Position numbers and translations under genes: made by a program
From: AC-50 sp035640455
Lineage (GTDB): Bacteria > Actinomycetota > Thermoleophilia > Gaiellales > Gaiellaceae
NCBI GenBank assembly: GCA_035640455.1
Contig: DASQWB010000081.1
Location: 1 to 35,849, forward strand
Length of the DNA: 35,849 nucleotides
Direction: 5' to 3'
The notes under the pieces: model-generated
Databases searched by the model: none
Told to the model about the DNA's origin: nothing
The model's input: only the letters and a program-made list of their open reading frames with translations
Shown here: positions 17,196-24,000 of the stretch, piece by piece
Layout: every line of letters begins with the position of its first letter
How positions within the stretch are numbered: the first letter of the stretch is position 1

Positions 17196-17223
17196 GGGAG
17201 GGGGCCGGAGTTGGCCCCCTCCC
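17196..17223 (-). terminator. Strong terminator hairpin after the collagen-like gene
   Basis: A perfect 11-bp inverted repeat, GGGAGGGGGCC (17196-17206) and GGCCCCCTCCC (17213-17223), has a 6-base loop. It is 10 bp downstream of the collagen-like gene's stop on the minus strand. No clear U-tract follows, which is common in high-GC genomes. It separates that gene from the sugar ABC operon. Confidence 0.75.
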
Positions 17224-17232
17224 GCGCGTCGG

Positions 17233-18351
17233 CTAGGTGTTGGACGCCTTCGGGGTCGGAGGCGTCGCCGAGCCGAAGTCGGCCGAGTTCGAGTTCGTGT
17301 CGTGGCCGTTCGGAAGTCGGGCCGCGCTCGTTCCTGGTGCGTCCGTCGTCGCAGGGGCGGCGGCCGCGCTCCCCTCGACGAAGGCGTTCGTCGCCGAGCC
17401 GTAGCCAACCGAGTCGACGAGCGCCCCGTCGGCGTTCCGCAGGCCGAGCCCGCCGCCCGTGGCGGCGATGCCGAACGAGAACGACTGGTCGGCGGCCGGG
17501 GATCCCGCATAGCCGCTGCCGCCGAACAGGTAGTAGCCGCCCGCCGGGATCGACGTACCGGACGGGATCGTGGCCAGCGAGACGTCGCTCGTCCCCGCCG
17601 CCGAGCGGTAGACGAGCTTGAAGCCGCTGACGTCCACCGCCGCCGTCCCCACGTTCGCCACCTCGACGAACTCGTTGGCCGACGCGCCGGTCGTGCCCGT
17701 CATGAACTCGTTGATCACGAGCGTCGCCGATCCGCCGCCGCCTCCGCCGCCACCGCCGCTCGGGACGCACGTGAGCACGACGTGGGCTGACGAGTCGTAG
17801 CTCACGACGATCGTCCCCGCTGCCGATCCCGACCCGCACGCGGCGCCGTTGAGCTGCTCGATCGACGTCACGCCGGCACCGGGATCGCCCTTCGGCCCGG
17901 TCGGGCCTCGCGCTCCCGCTGCGCCTGCGGGCCCTGCTGCGCCGGCAGGGCCTGTCGGGCCGCGCGCGCCGGCTGCGCCGGTCGCGCCCGTGGGGCCGCG
18001 AGCGCCGGCGGGGCCCGGATCGCCCTTCGCGCCGGCCGGTCCCATCGGCCCCGGAGGTCCTGCGGGTCCCGCCGGACCCGTGGCGCCCGCCGGGCCTTGG
18101 GCGCCGGTCGCGCCGCGTGCGCCGGTCGCGCCGCGGGCGTTCCACGAGATCGGGTTCTCGCTGTGGCGGCAATCCGTCGCGTCTGTTACCACGCGCAGCT
18201 GGCCGTTCCGCTTCTTCGCACAGGCGTTGATCACCGACGACGTCGCGTCTCGCGATGCCGCCGCCGCGACCAAGGCTCCGCTGCCGAGCACGACCGCTGC
18301 GACGCCGGCCGCGAGCAGCCGCATGCGTCTCCGTCTGAAGCTCCTTCTCAC
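17233..18351 (-). CDS. Secreted collagen-like protein with a C-terminal lamin-tail domain
   Basis: 372 aa from GTG 18351, with AAGGAG five bases upstream; a longer frame exists but lacks such a site. Residues 1-10 are very basic (RRSFRRRRM), 11-33 a hydrophobic signal or anchor. Residues 36-72 form a short domain with two Cys (INACAKKRNG, DCRHSENPISW). Residues 74-160 are about 29 uninterrupted Gly-X-Y triplets (GPAGPPGPMGPAGAKGDPG), a bacterial collagen-like rod. After a head with two Cys comes a ten-glycine linker (about 199-207) and a lamin-tail-like beta domain (LVINEFMTGT, ANEFVEVANVG, VDVSGFKLVY) to about 330. Probably an extracellular fibrous protein; partner unknown. Confidence 0.88.
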   Translation of the reverse strand: MRRSFRRRRMRLLAAGVAAVVLGSGALVAAAASRDATSSVINACAKKRNGQLRVVTDATDCRHSENPISWNARGATGARGATGAQGPAGATGPAGPAGPPGPMGPAGAKGDPGPAGARGPTGATGAAGARGPTGPAGAAGPAGAAGARGPTGPKGDPGAGVTSIEQLNGAACGSGSAAGTIVVSYDSSAHVVLTCVPSGGGGGGGGGSATLVINEFMTGTTGASANEFVEVANVGTAAVDVSGFKLVYRSAAGTSDVSLATIPSGTSIPAGGYYLFGGSGYAGSPAADQSFSFGIAATGGGLGLRNADGALVDSVGYGSATNAFVEGSAAAAPATTDAPGTSAARLPNGHDTNSNSADFGSATPPTPKASNT

Positions 18352-18390
18352 ACCGACTCCTTCCGTCGCTGGACGGTGCAGGGGTACCGG

Positions 18391-18418
18391 CACCGCCGTG
18401 CCGCCGAAAGGGGCGGTG
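18391..18418 (-). terminator. Structured intergenic region, possible terminator
   Basis: CACCGCC (18391-18397) and GGCGGTG (18412-18418) form a 7-bp stem, overlapped by alternatives (CCGCC 18401-18405 with GGCGG; GCGCC-TTCT-GGCGC at 18418-18431). The 87-bp gap between the zincin-like gene and the collagen-like gene is therefore highly foldable. Termination of the upstream minus-strand gene is the simplest reading. Confidence 0.4.
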
Positions 18419-18438
18419 CGCCTTCTGGCGCTCTTTCG

Positions 18439-19506
18439 TTACGGACGCGTGACGGTGAGCGTGACGGCGCCGGCGCCGCGCACGCGCGTCACGCGAACGC
18501 TGTAGCTCCGCTGGCCGCAGATCGTCGTGCGGACGGTCGCCGCGTGTCGCGGTGCGATCGTGCGGTCGGCGACGCTCGCGCCCGACGCCGTCGCGACGTG
18601 GACGCGGACGCGAACGCCCGCGACCCGTACCGTGAGGCCGAGCGTGCCGTCGAGCGCCGTCGCGACCGAAAAGGTCCGGGCACGGGCGCGTGCGGAGAGG
18701 GAGCTGCGGTACGCGGTCGTGGTCGCCTTCGTCCACGGCGCCGTCACGTCCTGCTCGACGAGCGCGAGCGCCGTGGAGGACGGGTAGAGGCTCTGGTCGA
18801 CGATGTTCCACGCCGTCTCCATGACACCGGTCCGCCGCTGGTTCAGGACGCGGTAGGTCTCGGCGAAGGCCTCGCCCGGGTTGAGCTCGTAGTTCGGGAT
18901 CGTCTCCGCTCCCGGGTACAGCTCGCCGGCGCGCGTTCGACGGCACACCTGCATGTAGGACGCCCAGCGCTTCGTGCCGTAGTCGACGGCGGGCCAGGGC
19001 GCGTCGCTCCGGTGCGCGGCGACGTGGTGGCCGTACTCGTGGGTCACGACCGCTTCGGCCGAGATGTCGCTCGCCGGCGCGTCGCCAGGGGCCACGAGGA
19101 GCGACTCCCGCGGGCTGTAGCAGGCGAGGGCGTCGAAGCCGCAGATCGACTGCACCTCGTCGAGCCGCGCGAGGTAGGCGGTGACGAGCGAGAGCTCCGA
19201 GCCGTGGACGAGGCTGCTCAGGAAGTTCGCCCACCGCTGCGGGATGGCGGGATCCTGCGGATACGAGTCGGAGACGTAGACGGTGACGGCGTCGCCGCTC
19301 GGCGTCGTGTACCGGCCGCCCCAGTAGTCGCCGCGCAGGAGCAGCCGGCTCGCCTTCGAAGCCGCGAGCGTCGAGTCGGCGATGTAGGCGGCGGGTGCTG
19401 CCGCGATGCGGGCGAGGCTCGGACTCTGGAGACGGGAAGCCGCGTGCGCGGTACCGGCGGGAACGGCGAGCGCGGCGGCCGCCGCGAGCACGAGAGGGGC
19501 GCGCAC
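18439..19506 (-). CDS. Secreted HExxH zincin-like putative metalloprotease
   Basis: 355 aa from GTG 19506, the first start that gives a signal peptide (RAPLVLAAAAALAVPAGTAHA, cleavage near residue 22); no good ribosome binding site is visible. The zinc motif VVTHEYGHHVAAH gives His156, Glu157 and His160, and the later NPGEAFAETYRVL (Glu212/Glu216) could give the third ligand as in gluzincins. Between them are single cysteines (SICGF, LACYS, QVCRR) that may pair. The C-terminal 110 residues lack the motif and look like a beta domain (VRVAGVRVRVHVATASG), ending with VTLTVTRP. I do not recognise a named peptidase family. Activity is plausible but unproven; it could be a surface maturation or scavenging enzyme. 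Confidence 0.72.
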   Translation of the reverse strand: MRAPLVLAAAAALAVPAGTAHAASRLQSPSLARIAAAPAAYIADSTLAASKASRLLLRGDYWGGRYTTPSGDAVTVYVSDSYPQDPAIPQRWANFLSSLVHGSELSLVTAYLARLDEVQSICGFDALACYSPRESLLVAPGDAPASDISAEAVVTHEYGHHVAAHRSDAPWPAVDYGTKRWASYMQVCRRTRAGELYPGAETIPNYELNPGEAFAETYRVLNQRRTGVMETAWNIVDQSLYPSSTALALVEQDVTAPWTKATTTAYRSSLSARARARTFSVATALDGTLGLTVRVAGVRVRVHVATASGASVADRTIAPRHAATVRTTICGQRSYSVRVTRVRGAGAVTLTVTRP

Positions 19507-19547
19507 GCGGGGCAGACTCGCACACGTATCTAAGGAAGAAGTAAGAG

Positions 19548-22316
19548 CTACTCCGCCGCGAGGACGGAGGGCGGGGTGAGGCGGCGGATCTGACTCAATG
19601 GGAGCAGGGACGCGCAGAAGGCGGTGGCCGTGCCGCCGGCGGCGGCCAGCGCCGCTGCGAGCGCGAGCGAGCCGATCGGTACCTCGAGGAAGAGGGCGCC
19701 GAGCACGATGCCGAGCAGCGCTCCGGCGAGGCTGCCGACGAGCCCGAGGGCGAGCGCCTCGAGCGCGACGAGCCGCGCGAGGTGCCGGTCGCTCCAGCCG
19801 GTCGTCCGTAGCGTGACGAGCTCGCTCGCCCGCTCGCGGAGGTTGAGGTAGAGGACATCTGCGACCGAGACGGCGGCGAGCACGATCGTGAGCGCTGCGG
19901 CCGTCAGGTCGACGCCGCGCACCTGGAGGGCAATCGCGCTGCCGAGGAGCGTTCCGACCAGGGTGCCCTGGAAGGCGCGCTGGATCCCGAGGAGCAGCGT
20001 GAGGGCCGCGATGCCGATCACGAGGCCTGCCGCGCTTACGAGGGTGCGGCCGGGGAGCCGACGCAGGTTGACGAGCGCGAAGCGGAAGGTCCGCCGGACG
20101 CGGCGAGTCGGGACGCCGCCGGCGACTCTCGGCCGAACCGCCTCGAGCGGCGAGATGCGTGCTGCCCGCCACGTCGGGACGACCCCGGCCACGCAGGCGA
20201 GCGCGACGGAGAGCGGCAGCACCGCGAGCGTGTGCACGAGCGGGAGGTCGAGCGAGAAAGCGGCAACGAGTGCGGCCGCGATCCCCGTGCCGACGGCTCC
20301 GGCGGCGAGGCCGATCACGGCGAGCTCGCCGATCAAGGCCCGGAAGATCGCGCCCTGCGACCAGCCGATCGTCCGCAGGATCCCGACCTCCGGGCGGCGG
20401 GCGCGCGCGGCGGCGAAGGCCCCGTTCGCGAGGAAGAAGCAGCAGACGACGAGGACGAGCGCGAACAGGCCGAGGCTCTTGCGGTCGACGGCGCGGAGGA
20501 AGACGACCGAGACGCCCTTCTTCGACCACTGCTCGCGGAGGAGGAGCGGCGGCCGCCCGAACCGTCCCTTGGGAAGTGAGATCAGGAGCGGGTGCGGCGA
20601 CGAGCCCGCCGTGATGTCGACCTCCAACCTCGTCCGGTCGTGGATCTTCTGGGCGACGACGCGAACGCGGGCCCGGCTCAGGGCGTCGGGGCCGTTCACG
20701 CCTTTGACGCGCACGCGGATCACGCTGATCGGCGCCCGGCGGACCCGGGGCGAGACGTAGGCAAAGAAGTCCGGGTCGAGGAAGAACCGGTTCACCTGTG
20801 AGAGCGGCGCGAGGACGAGCGGCGGCTGCGCGACGTAGTCGGCGAGGTTCTGGTTCGGCAGGTACGGCCGCCCGTGGAGCGCGCGGCGTGCCGCTGCGTT
20901 CGCAGGCGTGAGCTCCGGCGGGAAGTACGTCTCAAGCGGCACGCGCGAGAGCGGCGAGAACTCCGGCAGCCGGCTCGGGTCGAACCGGCCGACGACCTGA
21001 AGCCCGGCGTCGGTCTTCGCGACGCGTACGTGCAGCCGGCGAAACTGCACGTCCTGGTTGTCGCGCGGCGGCTGCATGTAGCCGGCCCAGACGAGAGCCC
21101 CATTCCGAACCGGCACCGGCTCGAGCCGGTCGCGACCGAGGACGTGGTACCTCACCTGGGACGCGGTCCAGTAGTTGGACCCGATCTGACCCGCGGGAAC
21201 GTCCCCGTGCCGGCTGCGCAGGAGGTTCTGGTAGATCCGGCCGATGGGGACGGTCCGGCGGTCGATCGTCCTCCCCTGAAGATGCGCGAGGAACTCGCGA
21301 GCGTTCCGGTACGTGGCTCCGCGGGGTGCCGGGACGCGCTCCGGGCACGGGGTACGGGGCAACACGCACGCGCCCGACGCGAGCGCCCTCGGCACATCCG
21401 TCGCGGGCGGGACGCGGAGACGCTCGACCTCGATCGCGAGCTTCTCGTCCACGAAGCTGTGCGTGCTCGCGAGGACGGGCAGGAAGCGGTGCACGAGCGG
21501 CAGCCGGTCGGTCGGGCGCAGATAGCGGCCGGCGACGAGTGCGCGATCGAGGTGGACGAGCTTCGCCTCCGCGGCGGGATCGATCGCCGCGACGGCAAGC
21601 GGAAAGTGCGCCTCGGTCTCGCTTCCGACGAAGCCTCGCGGCAGGGGTTCTCCGGGGGCGCTGAGCGAGTTGCGGCGAGAGCGTGCCGAGAAGCATTCGA
21701 GGTACGCGCGGAACTGGGGGTCGAAGGGCCCGTTGGTTTGGCCCTCGGTCGCAGGCAGGAAGCCCGCGCAGGATTGCGTGAACTGCCGCCCCGGTCCGAC
21801 CTCGCCGAGGACGCCGTTTGGCCCGCGGAGGACGAAACGGTCGCGGCGCGTGTAGTAGACGTAGAGCGTCGCATCCGGATACCGCGAGAGGCCGCCGTTC
21901 GCGACCCACCGCGTCCGAATCCGGTAGAGCTGGAACGGCGCCCGCGTCAGGAGCCGGTTGATCGGCACGCGCAACCTCCGCGACGGAAACGCGAAGCCGA
22001 GGTTCGCGACCGGCGCGGCGACGGCGACGCCGCGAATCCGCTGAACCGTCCGGTACTGCGCGAAGTTGATCCCGCCGACGATCCCCGAGAGGTAGTTGGC
22101 GCGCACGAGCCCGCGTCGGCGCTCGAGCGCACTCCGTGTCCCATGGGGACGGACGAGGATGTCGTAGGCGGTCCGGTAGCTGCCGGCGATCGTCCCGCGT
22201 ACGTGCAGCGCGCTGGCGCGTGTCTGGGCGGTGAGAAGCGTGAACGTGACGGCGGCGACGACGATGCCGGCCGCGAGCGCAAGCGACCGGCCGCCCCGAA
22301 ACCGGAGCTCCGACAT
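19548..22316 (-). CDS. FtsX/MacB-family ABC transporter permease without adjacent ATPase
   Basis: 922 aa from ATG 22316, with GAGGG six bases upstream; GTG 22331 is in frame. TM1 (about 12-30, SLALAAGIVVAAVTFTLLTA) is followed by a very large extracytoplasmic region (about 35-620). Then comes an FtsX core with three helices (FALVLVVCCFFLANGAFAAA, IGLAAGAVGTGIAAALVAAF, LAVLPLSVALACVAGVVPTW). The typical cytosolic motifs RRPEVGILRTIGWSQGAIFR and RAARISPLEAVRP are present, and a second FtsX-like unit closes the protein (ASELVTLRTTGWSDRHLARL). This double-FtsX plan matches LolC/MacB-like mechanotransmission permeases. No partner ATPase lies in the window. It follows the Cys-rich Tat protein gene by 35 bp and may act on that protein. 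Substrate unknown. Confidence 0.87.
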   Translation of the reverse strand: MSELRFRGGRSLALAAGIVVAAVTFTLLTAQTRASALHVRGTIAGSYRTAYDILVRPHGTRSALERRRGLVRANYLSGIVGGINFAQYRTVQRIRGVAVAAPVANLGFAFPSRRLRVPINRLLTRAPFQLYRIRTRWVANGGLSRYPDATLYVYYTRRDRFVLRGPNGVLGEVGPGRQFTQSCAGFLPATEGQTNGPFDPQFRAYLECFSARSRRNSLSAPGEPLPRGFVGSETEAHFPLAVAAIDPAAEAKLVHLDRALVAGRYLRPTDRLPLVHRFLPVLASTHSFVDEKLAIEVERLRVPPATDVPRALASGACVLPRTPCPERVPAPRGATYRNAREFLAHLQGRTIDRRTVPIGRIYQNLLRSRHGDVPAGQIGSNYWTASQVRYHVLGRDRLEPVPVRNGALVWAGYMQPPRDNQDVQFRRLHVRVAKTDAGLQVVGRFDPSRLPEFSPLSRVPLETYFPPELTPANAAARRALHGRPYLPNQNLADYVAQPPLVLAPLSQVNRFFLDPDFFAYVSPRVRRAPISVIRVRVKGVNGPDALSRARVRVVAQKIHDRTRLEVDITAGSSPHPLLISLPKGRFGRPPLLLREQWSKKGVSVVFLRAVDRKSLGLFALVLVVCCFFLANGAFAAARARRPEVGILRTIGWSQGAIFRALIGELAVIGLAAGAVGTGIAAALVAAFSLDLPLVHTLAVLPLSVALACVAGVVPTWRAARISPLEAVRPRVAGGVPTRRVRRTFRFALVNLRRLPGRTLVSAAGLVIGIAALTLLLGIQRAFQGTLVGTLLGSAIALQVRGVDLTAAALTIVLAAVSVADVLYLNLRERASELVTLRTTGWSDRHLARLVALEALALGLVGSLAGALLGIVLGALFLEVPIGSLALAAALAAAGGTATAFCASLLPLSQIRRLTPPSVLAAE

Positions 22317-22351
22317 CACGACCCTCAGCACAGGACGACCTTACGCCGTCC

Positions 22352-22636
22352 TCAGCAGATGCAGCCTCCGACGAAGTCCTGGCAGGTGGAGCCGATAAGG
22401 CAGGTGCAGCAAGCCGGACACGAGCCGGTGCAGTAGAACTTGTGCGTGCCCGCCGGGCAGGAGCCGCCGGGCGGAGTGCAGGTGGAGGGGCAGCAGTGGG
22501 TCGAGCCGAACGGGTCGTCGCCCTTTGCGGCCACGGCCGGCGCGAGGGCGACGCCGAGTCCGATGGCAAGGGTCGTGCCGAGGCGCTTGACGAACCCGCG
22601 GCGCGTCACTCCAGCCACTTCGACCCCAGGATGCAT
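22352..22636 (-). CDS. Small Tat-exported protein with 12 cysteines
   Basis: 94 aa. The N-terminus carries a twin-arginine signal, VTRRGFVKRL followed by a hydrophobic stretch and APAVAA (cleavage near residue 37). The mature part of about 57 residues contains 12 Cys, one in five: HCCPSTC, GGSCPAG, FYCTGSCPACCTC, STCQD and GGCIC. Tat export implies folding, cofactor binding or disulfide formation before export. The block GGSCPAGT resembles the methylamine dehydrogenase light chain, which also has 12 Cys and a Tat route, but no tryptophan for a TTQ cofactor is present and the protein is half the size. Function unknown. It lies between the broken LtrA gene and the FtsX permease gene, all on one strand. 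Start codon choice is uncertain; in-frame GTG codons follow. Confidence 0.8.
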   Translation of the reverse strand: MHPGVEVAGVTRRGFVKRLGTTLAIGLGVALAPAVAAKGDDPFGSTHCCPSTCTPPGGSCPAGTHKFYCTGSCPACCTCLIGSTCQDFVGGCIC

Positions 22637-22653
22637 CCCGACCGGCGACTACG

Positions 22654-23854
22654 TTACGCCGATGTAGTGACGTCGGCAACCTTCGGCGGCGAGATCAACG
22701 CGTGTTCCATGAAGACCGTCGCCGCCAGAACGAAGGCGAGCGCACCCGCGAGTGCGACCGGCGGCAGCGACCGTTCGGCGAGGAGCAGGCCGAGATATCG
22801 CACCGGCGCCGAGCTTCAGCGACACGCCGATGCCGCGCGGCCCGCTGACAGTGACCGAGCGGGTGACGACGAGCGAGACGAGGTAAACGAGGACGCCGCC
22901 GAGCAGGGCAGCGCTCGCGCCGACGCCGAGCTGGTCTTCGCCGGCGCGCTCGATCAGCAACCGCAGGCCGGCGCTCGCCGCCGCCAGGCCCATGAGCAGC
23001 GGCAGGTGGGTATACGAGTAGACGACGACGGAGAGCGTGGTTCCGCGGAGGACGACGTTCGCCTGGCGGTCGAAGTAGAGCCACCACACGCACGCGAGGG
23101 CGGCGAAGCCGAGGATCGCGCCCGCCGAGGACTCGAGCCGCCAGCTCGTCCCGGCGGTTCCGGCGGCGACGGCGACCACCGACTCGCCGAGCACGATCAG
23201 CGTGAAGAGCGCCCAGCGCTCCGGCAGGTGGCGCGCGCTCGTCGGGATCCGGCGGTGAAGCCGCGTCGAGACCGGAGGGAGGCTCAGCTCGAGCGTGAGC
23301 GCGACGCACGTACCGCGCGGGTGGCGAGAACGCGAGCGAGACCAGCCAGATCGCGACGCCGACGCTGTAGCCGCCGCCGCAGAACCGGATCAACGGCCGA
23401 GCCTCCGGCACCGCAAGCCAGGCTCGCCAGTAGAGCGCGAGCATGAACGAGCGGAGGACGACGTAGGCGATCGCGAATCCGGCGCTGTGGGAGCCGTGGG
23501 CGACGTCACCGATCAGGACGGCCATGGCCGCGATGGCGAGCATGGCGGCGAAGTACGCGACGCGGAAGAGGAGGTCGTCCGTGTCGAGCGCGTTGCGTAG
23601 GCCATGTAGCCCTGCCACGCGACGTAGACGGGGACGAAGAGCCCGGCGAAGCGCAGGAAACCGGCGGCCGAGTGGTCGACGACGAGCTGGTGCGAGAGCT
23701 GCGTGATCGCGACGACGAAGACGAGGTCGAAGAAGAGCTCGAGCCACGACGTGTGGCGCTCGCCGATCTCGTCCCTCGTCAGGAGGCGCGGCGGGACGAG
23801 CCAGCGCTCGCGTCCGTCGCTCGTCGTCGCCGGTCGCCCCGTCCGGATAGCCAT
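22654..23854 (-). pseudogene. LtrA-family membrane protein gene broken by three frameshifts
   Basis: Low-temperature-requirement A (LtrA) proteins have about 10 helices and 370-400 aa. The full set of blocks is here but in three shifts of frame. ATG 23854 opens with an N-terminal block containing TSWLELFFDLVFVVAITQLS. Near 23594-23600 one base appears missing before LDTDDLLFRVAYFAAMLA. Near 23301-23315 one base appears extra before LHRRIPTSARHLPERWALF and VLGESVVAVAAG. Near 22801-22806 another appears extra before VRYLGLLLAERSLPPVALAG, ending at TAA 22654. With these corrected the gene is about 399 codons with no internal stop. The clean coding sequence between shifts suggests either sequence errors or very recent decay. 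Confidence 0.8.
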
Positions 23855-23902
23855 CGCGACCAGGCTAGGCGGGCGCGCTCGGCCGCACAACCCACGCGAG
23901 TC

Positions 23903-23932
23903 AACAGGTCGATTTTCTAGGCGCAACCTGTT
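23903..23932. promoter_or_regulatory. Inverted repeat AACAGGT-N16-ACCTGTT
   Basis: Perfect 7-bp arms at 23903-23909 and 23926-23932 flank an AT-rich spacer (GATTTTCTAGG) in the gap between the divergent LtrA and GH2 genes. The AT-rich centre would suit a promoter. It may be a second regulator site for the GH2 gene; no regulator gene is adjacent. Confidence 0.35.
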
Positions 23933-23952
23933 AGGCTCCAATTGGCCGTCTA

Positions 23953-23967
23953 GTTAAGTTTCCTAAC
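23953..23967 (+). promoter_or_regulatory. ROK/CsnR-like palindrome GTTAAGTTTCCTAAC before the GH2 gene
   Basis: GTTA(A/G)G and CCTAAC form a near-perfect palindrome around TTT, 34 bp upstream of the GH2 start. It closely resembles, from memory, the AGGAAA/TTTCCT palindromes bound by ROK-family repressors such as CsnR, which controls chitosanase in Streptomyces. That fits the predicted chitosan-oligomer substrate. A further GTTAGG half-site is at 23930-23935. Confidence 0.5.
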
Positions 23968-24000
23968 GAGAGCGTCCAGCTCGACTGAAAGGGGGCCCAG

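Noticed and set aside
22352..22636. Methylamine dehydrogenase light chain
   Set aside because: Same Cys count, Tat signal and a GGSCPxGT-like block, but too short and without the Trp residues needed for the TTQ cofactor; no heavy chain or mau genes nearby.
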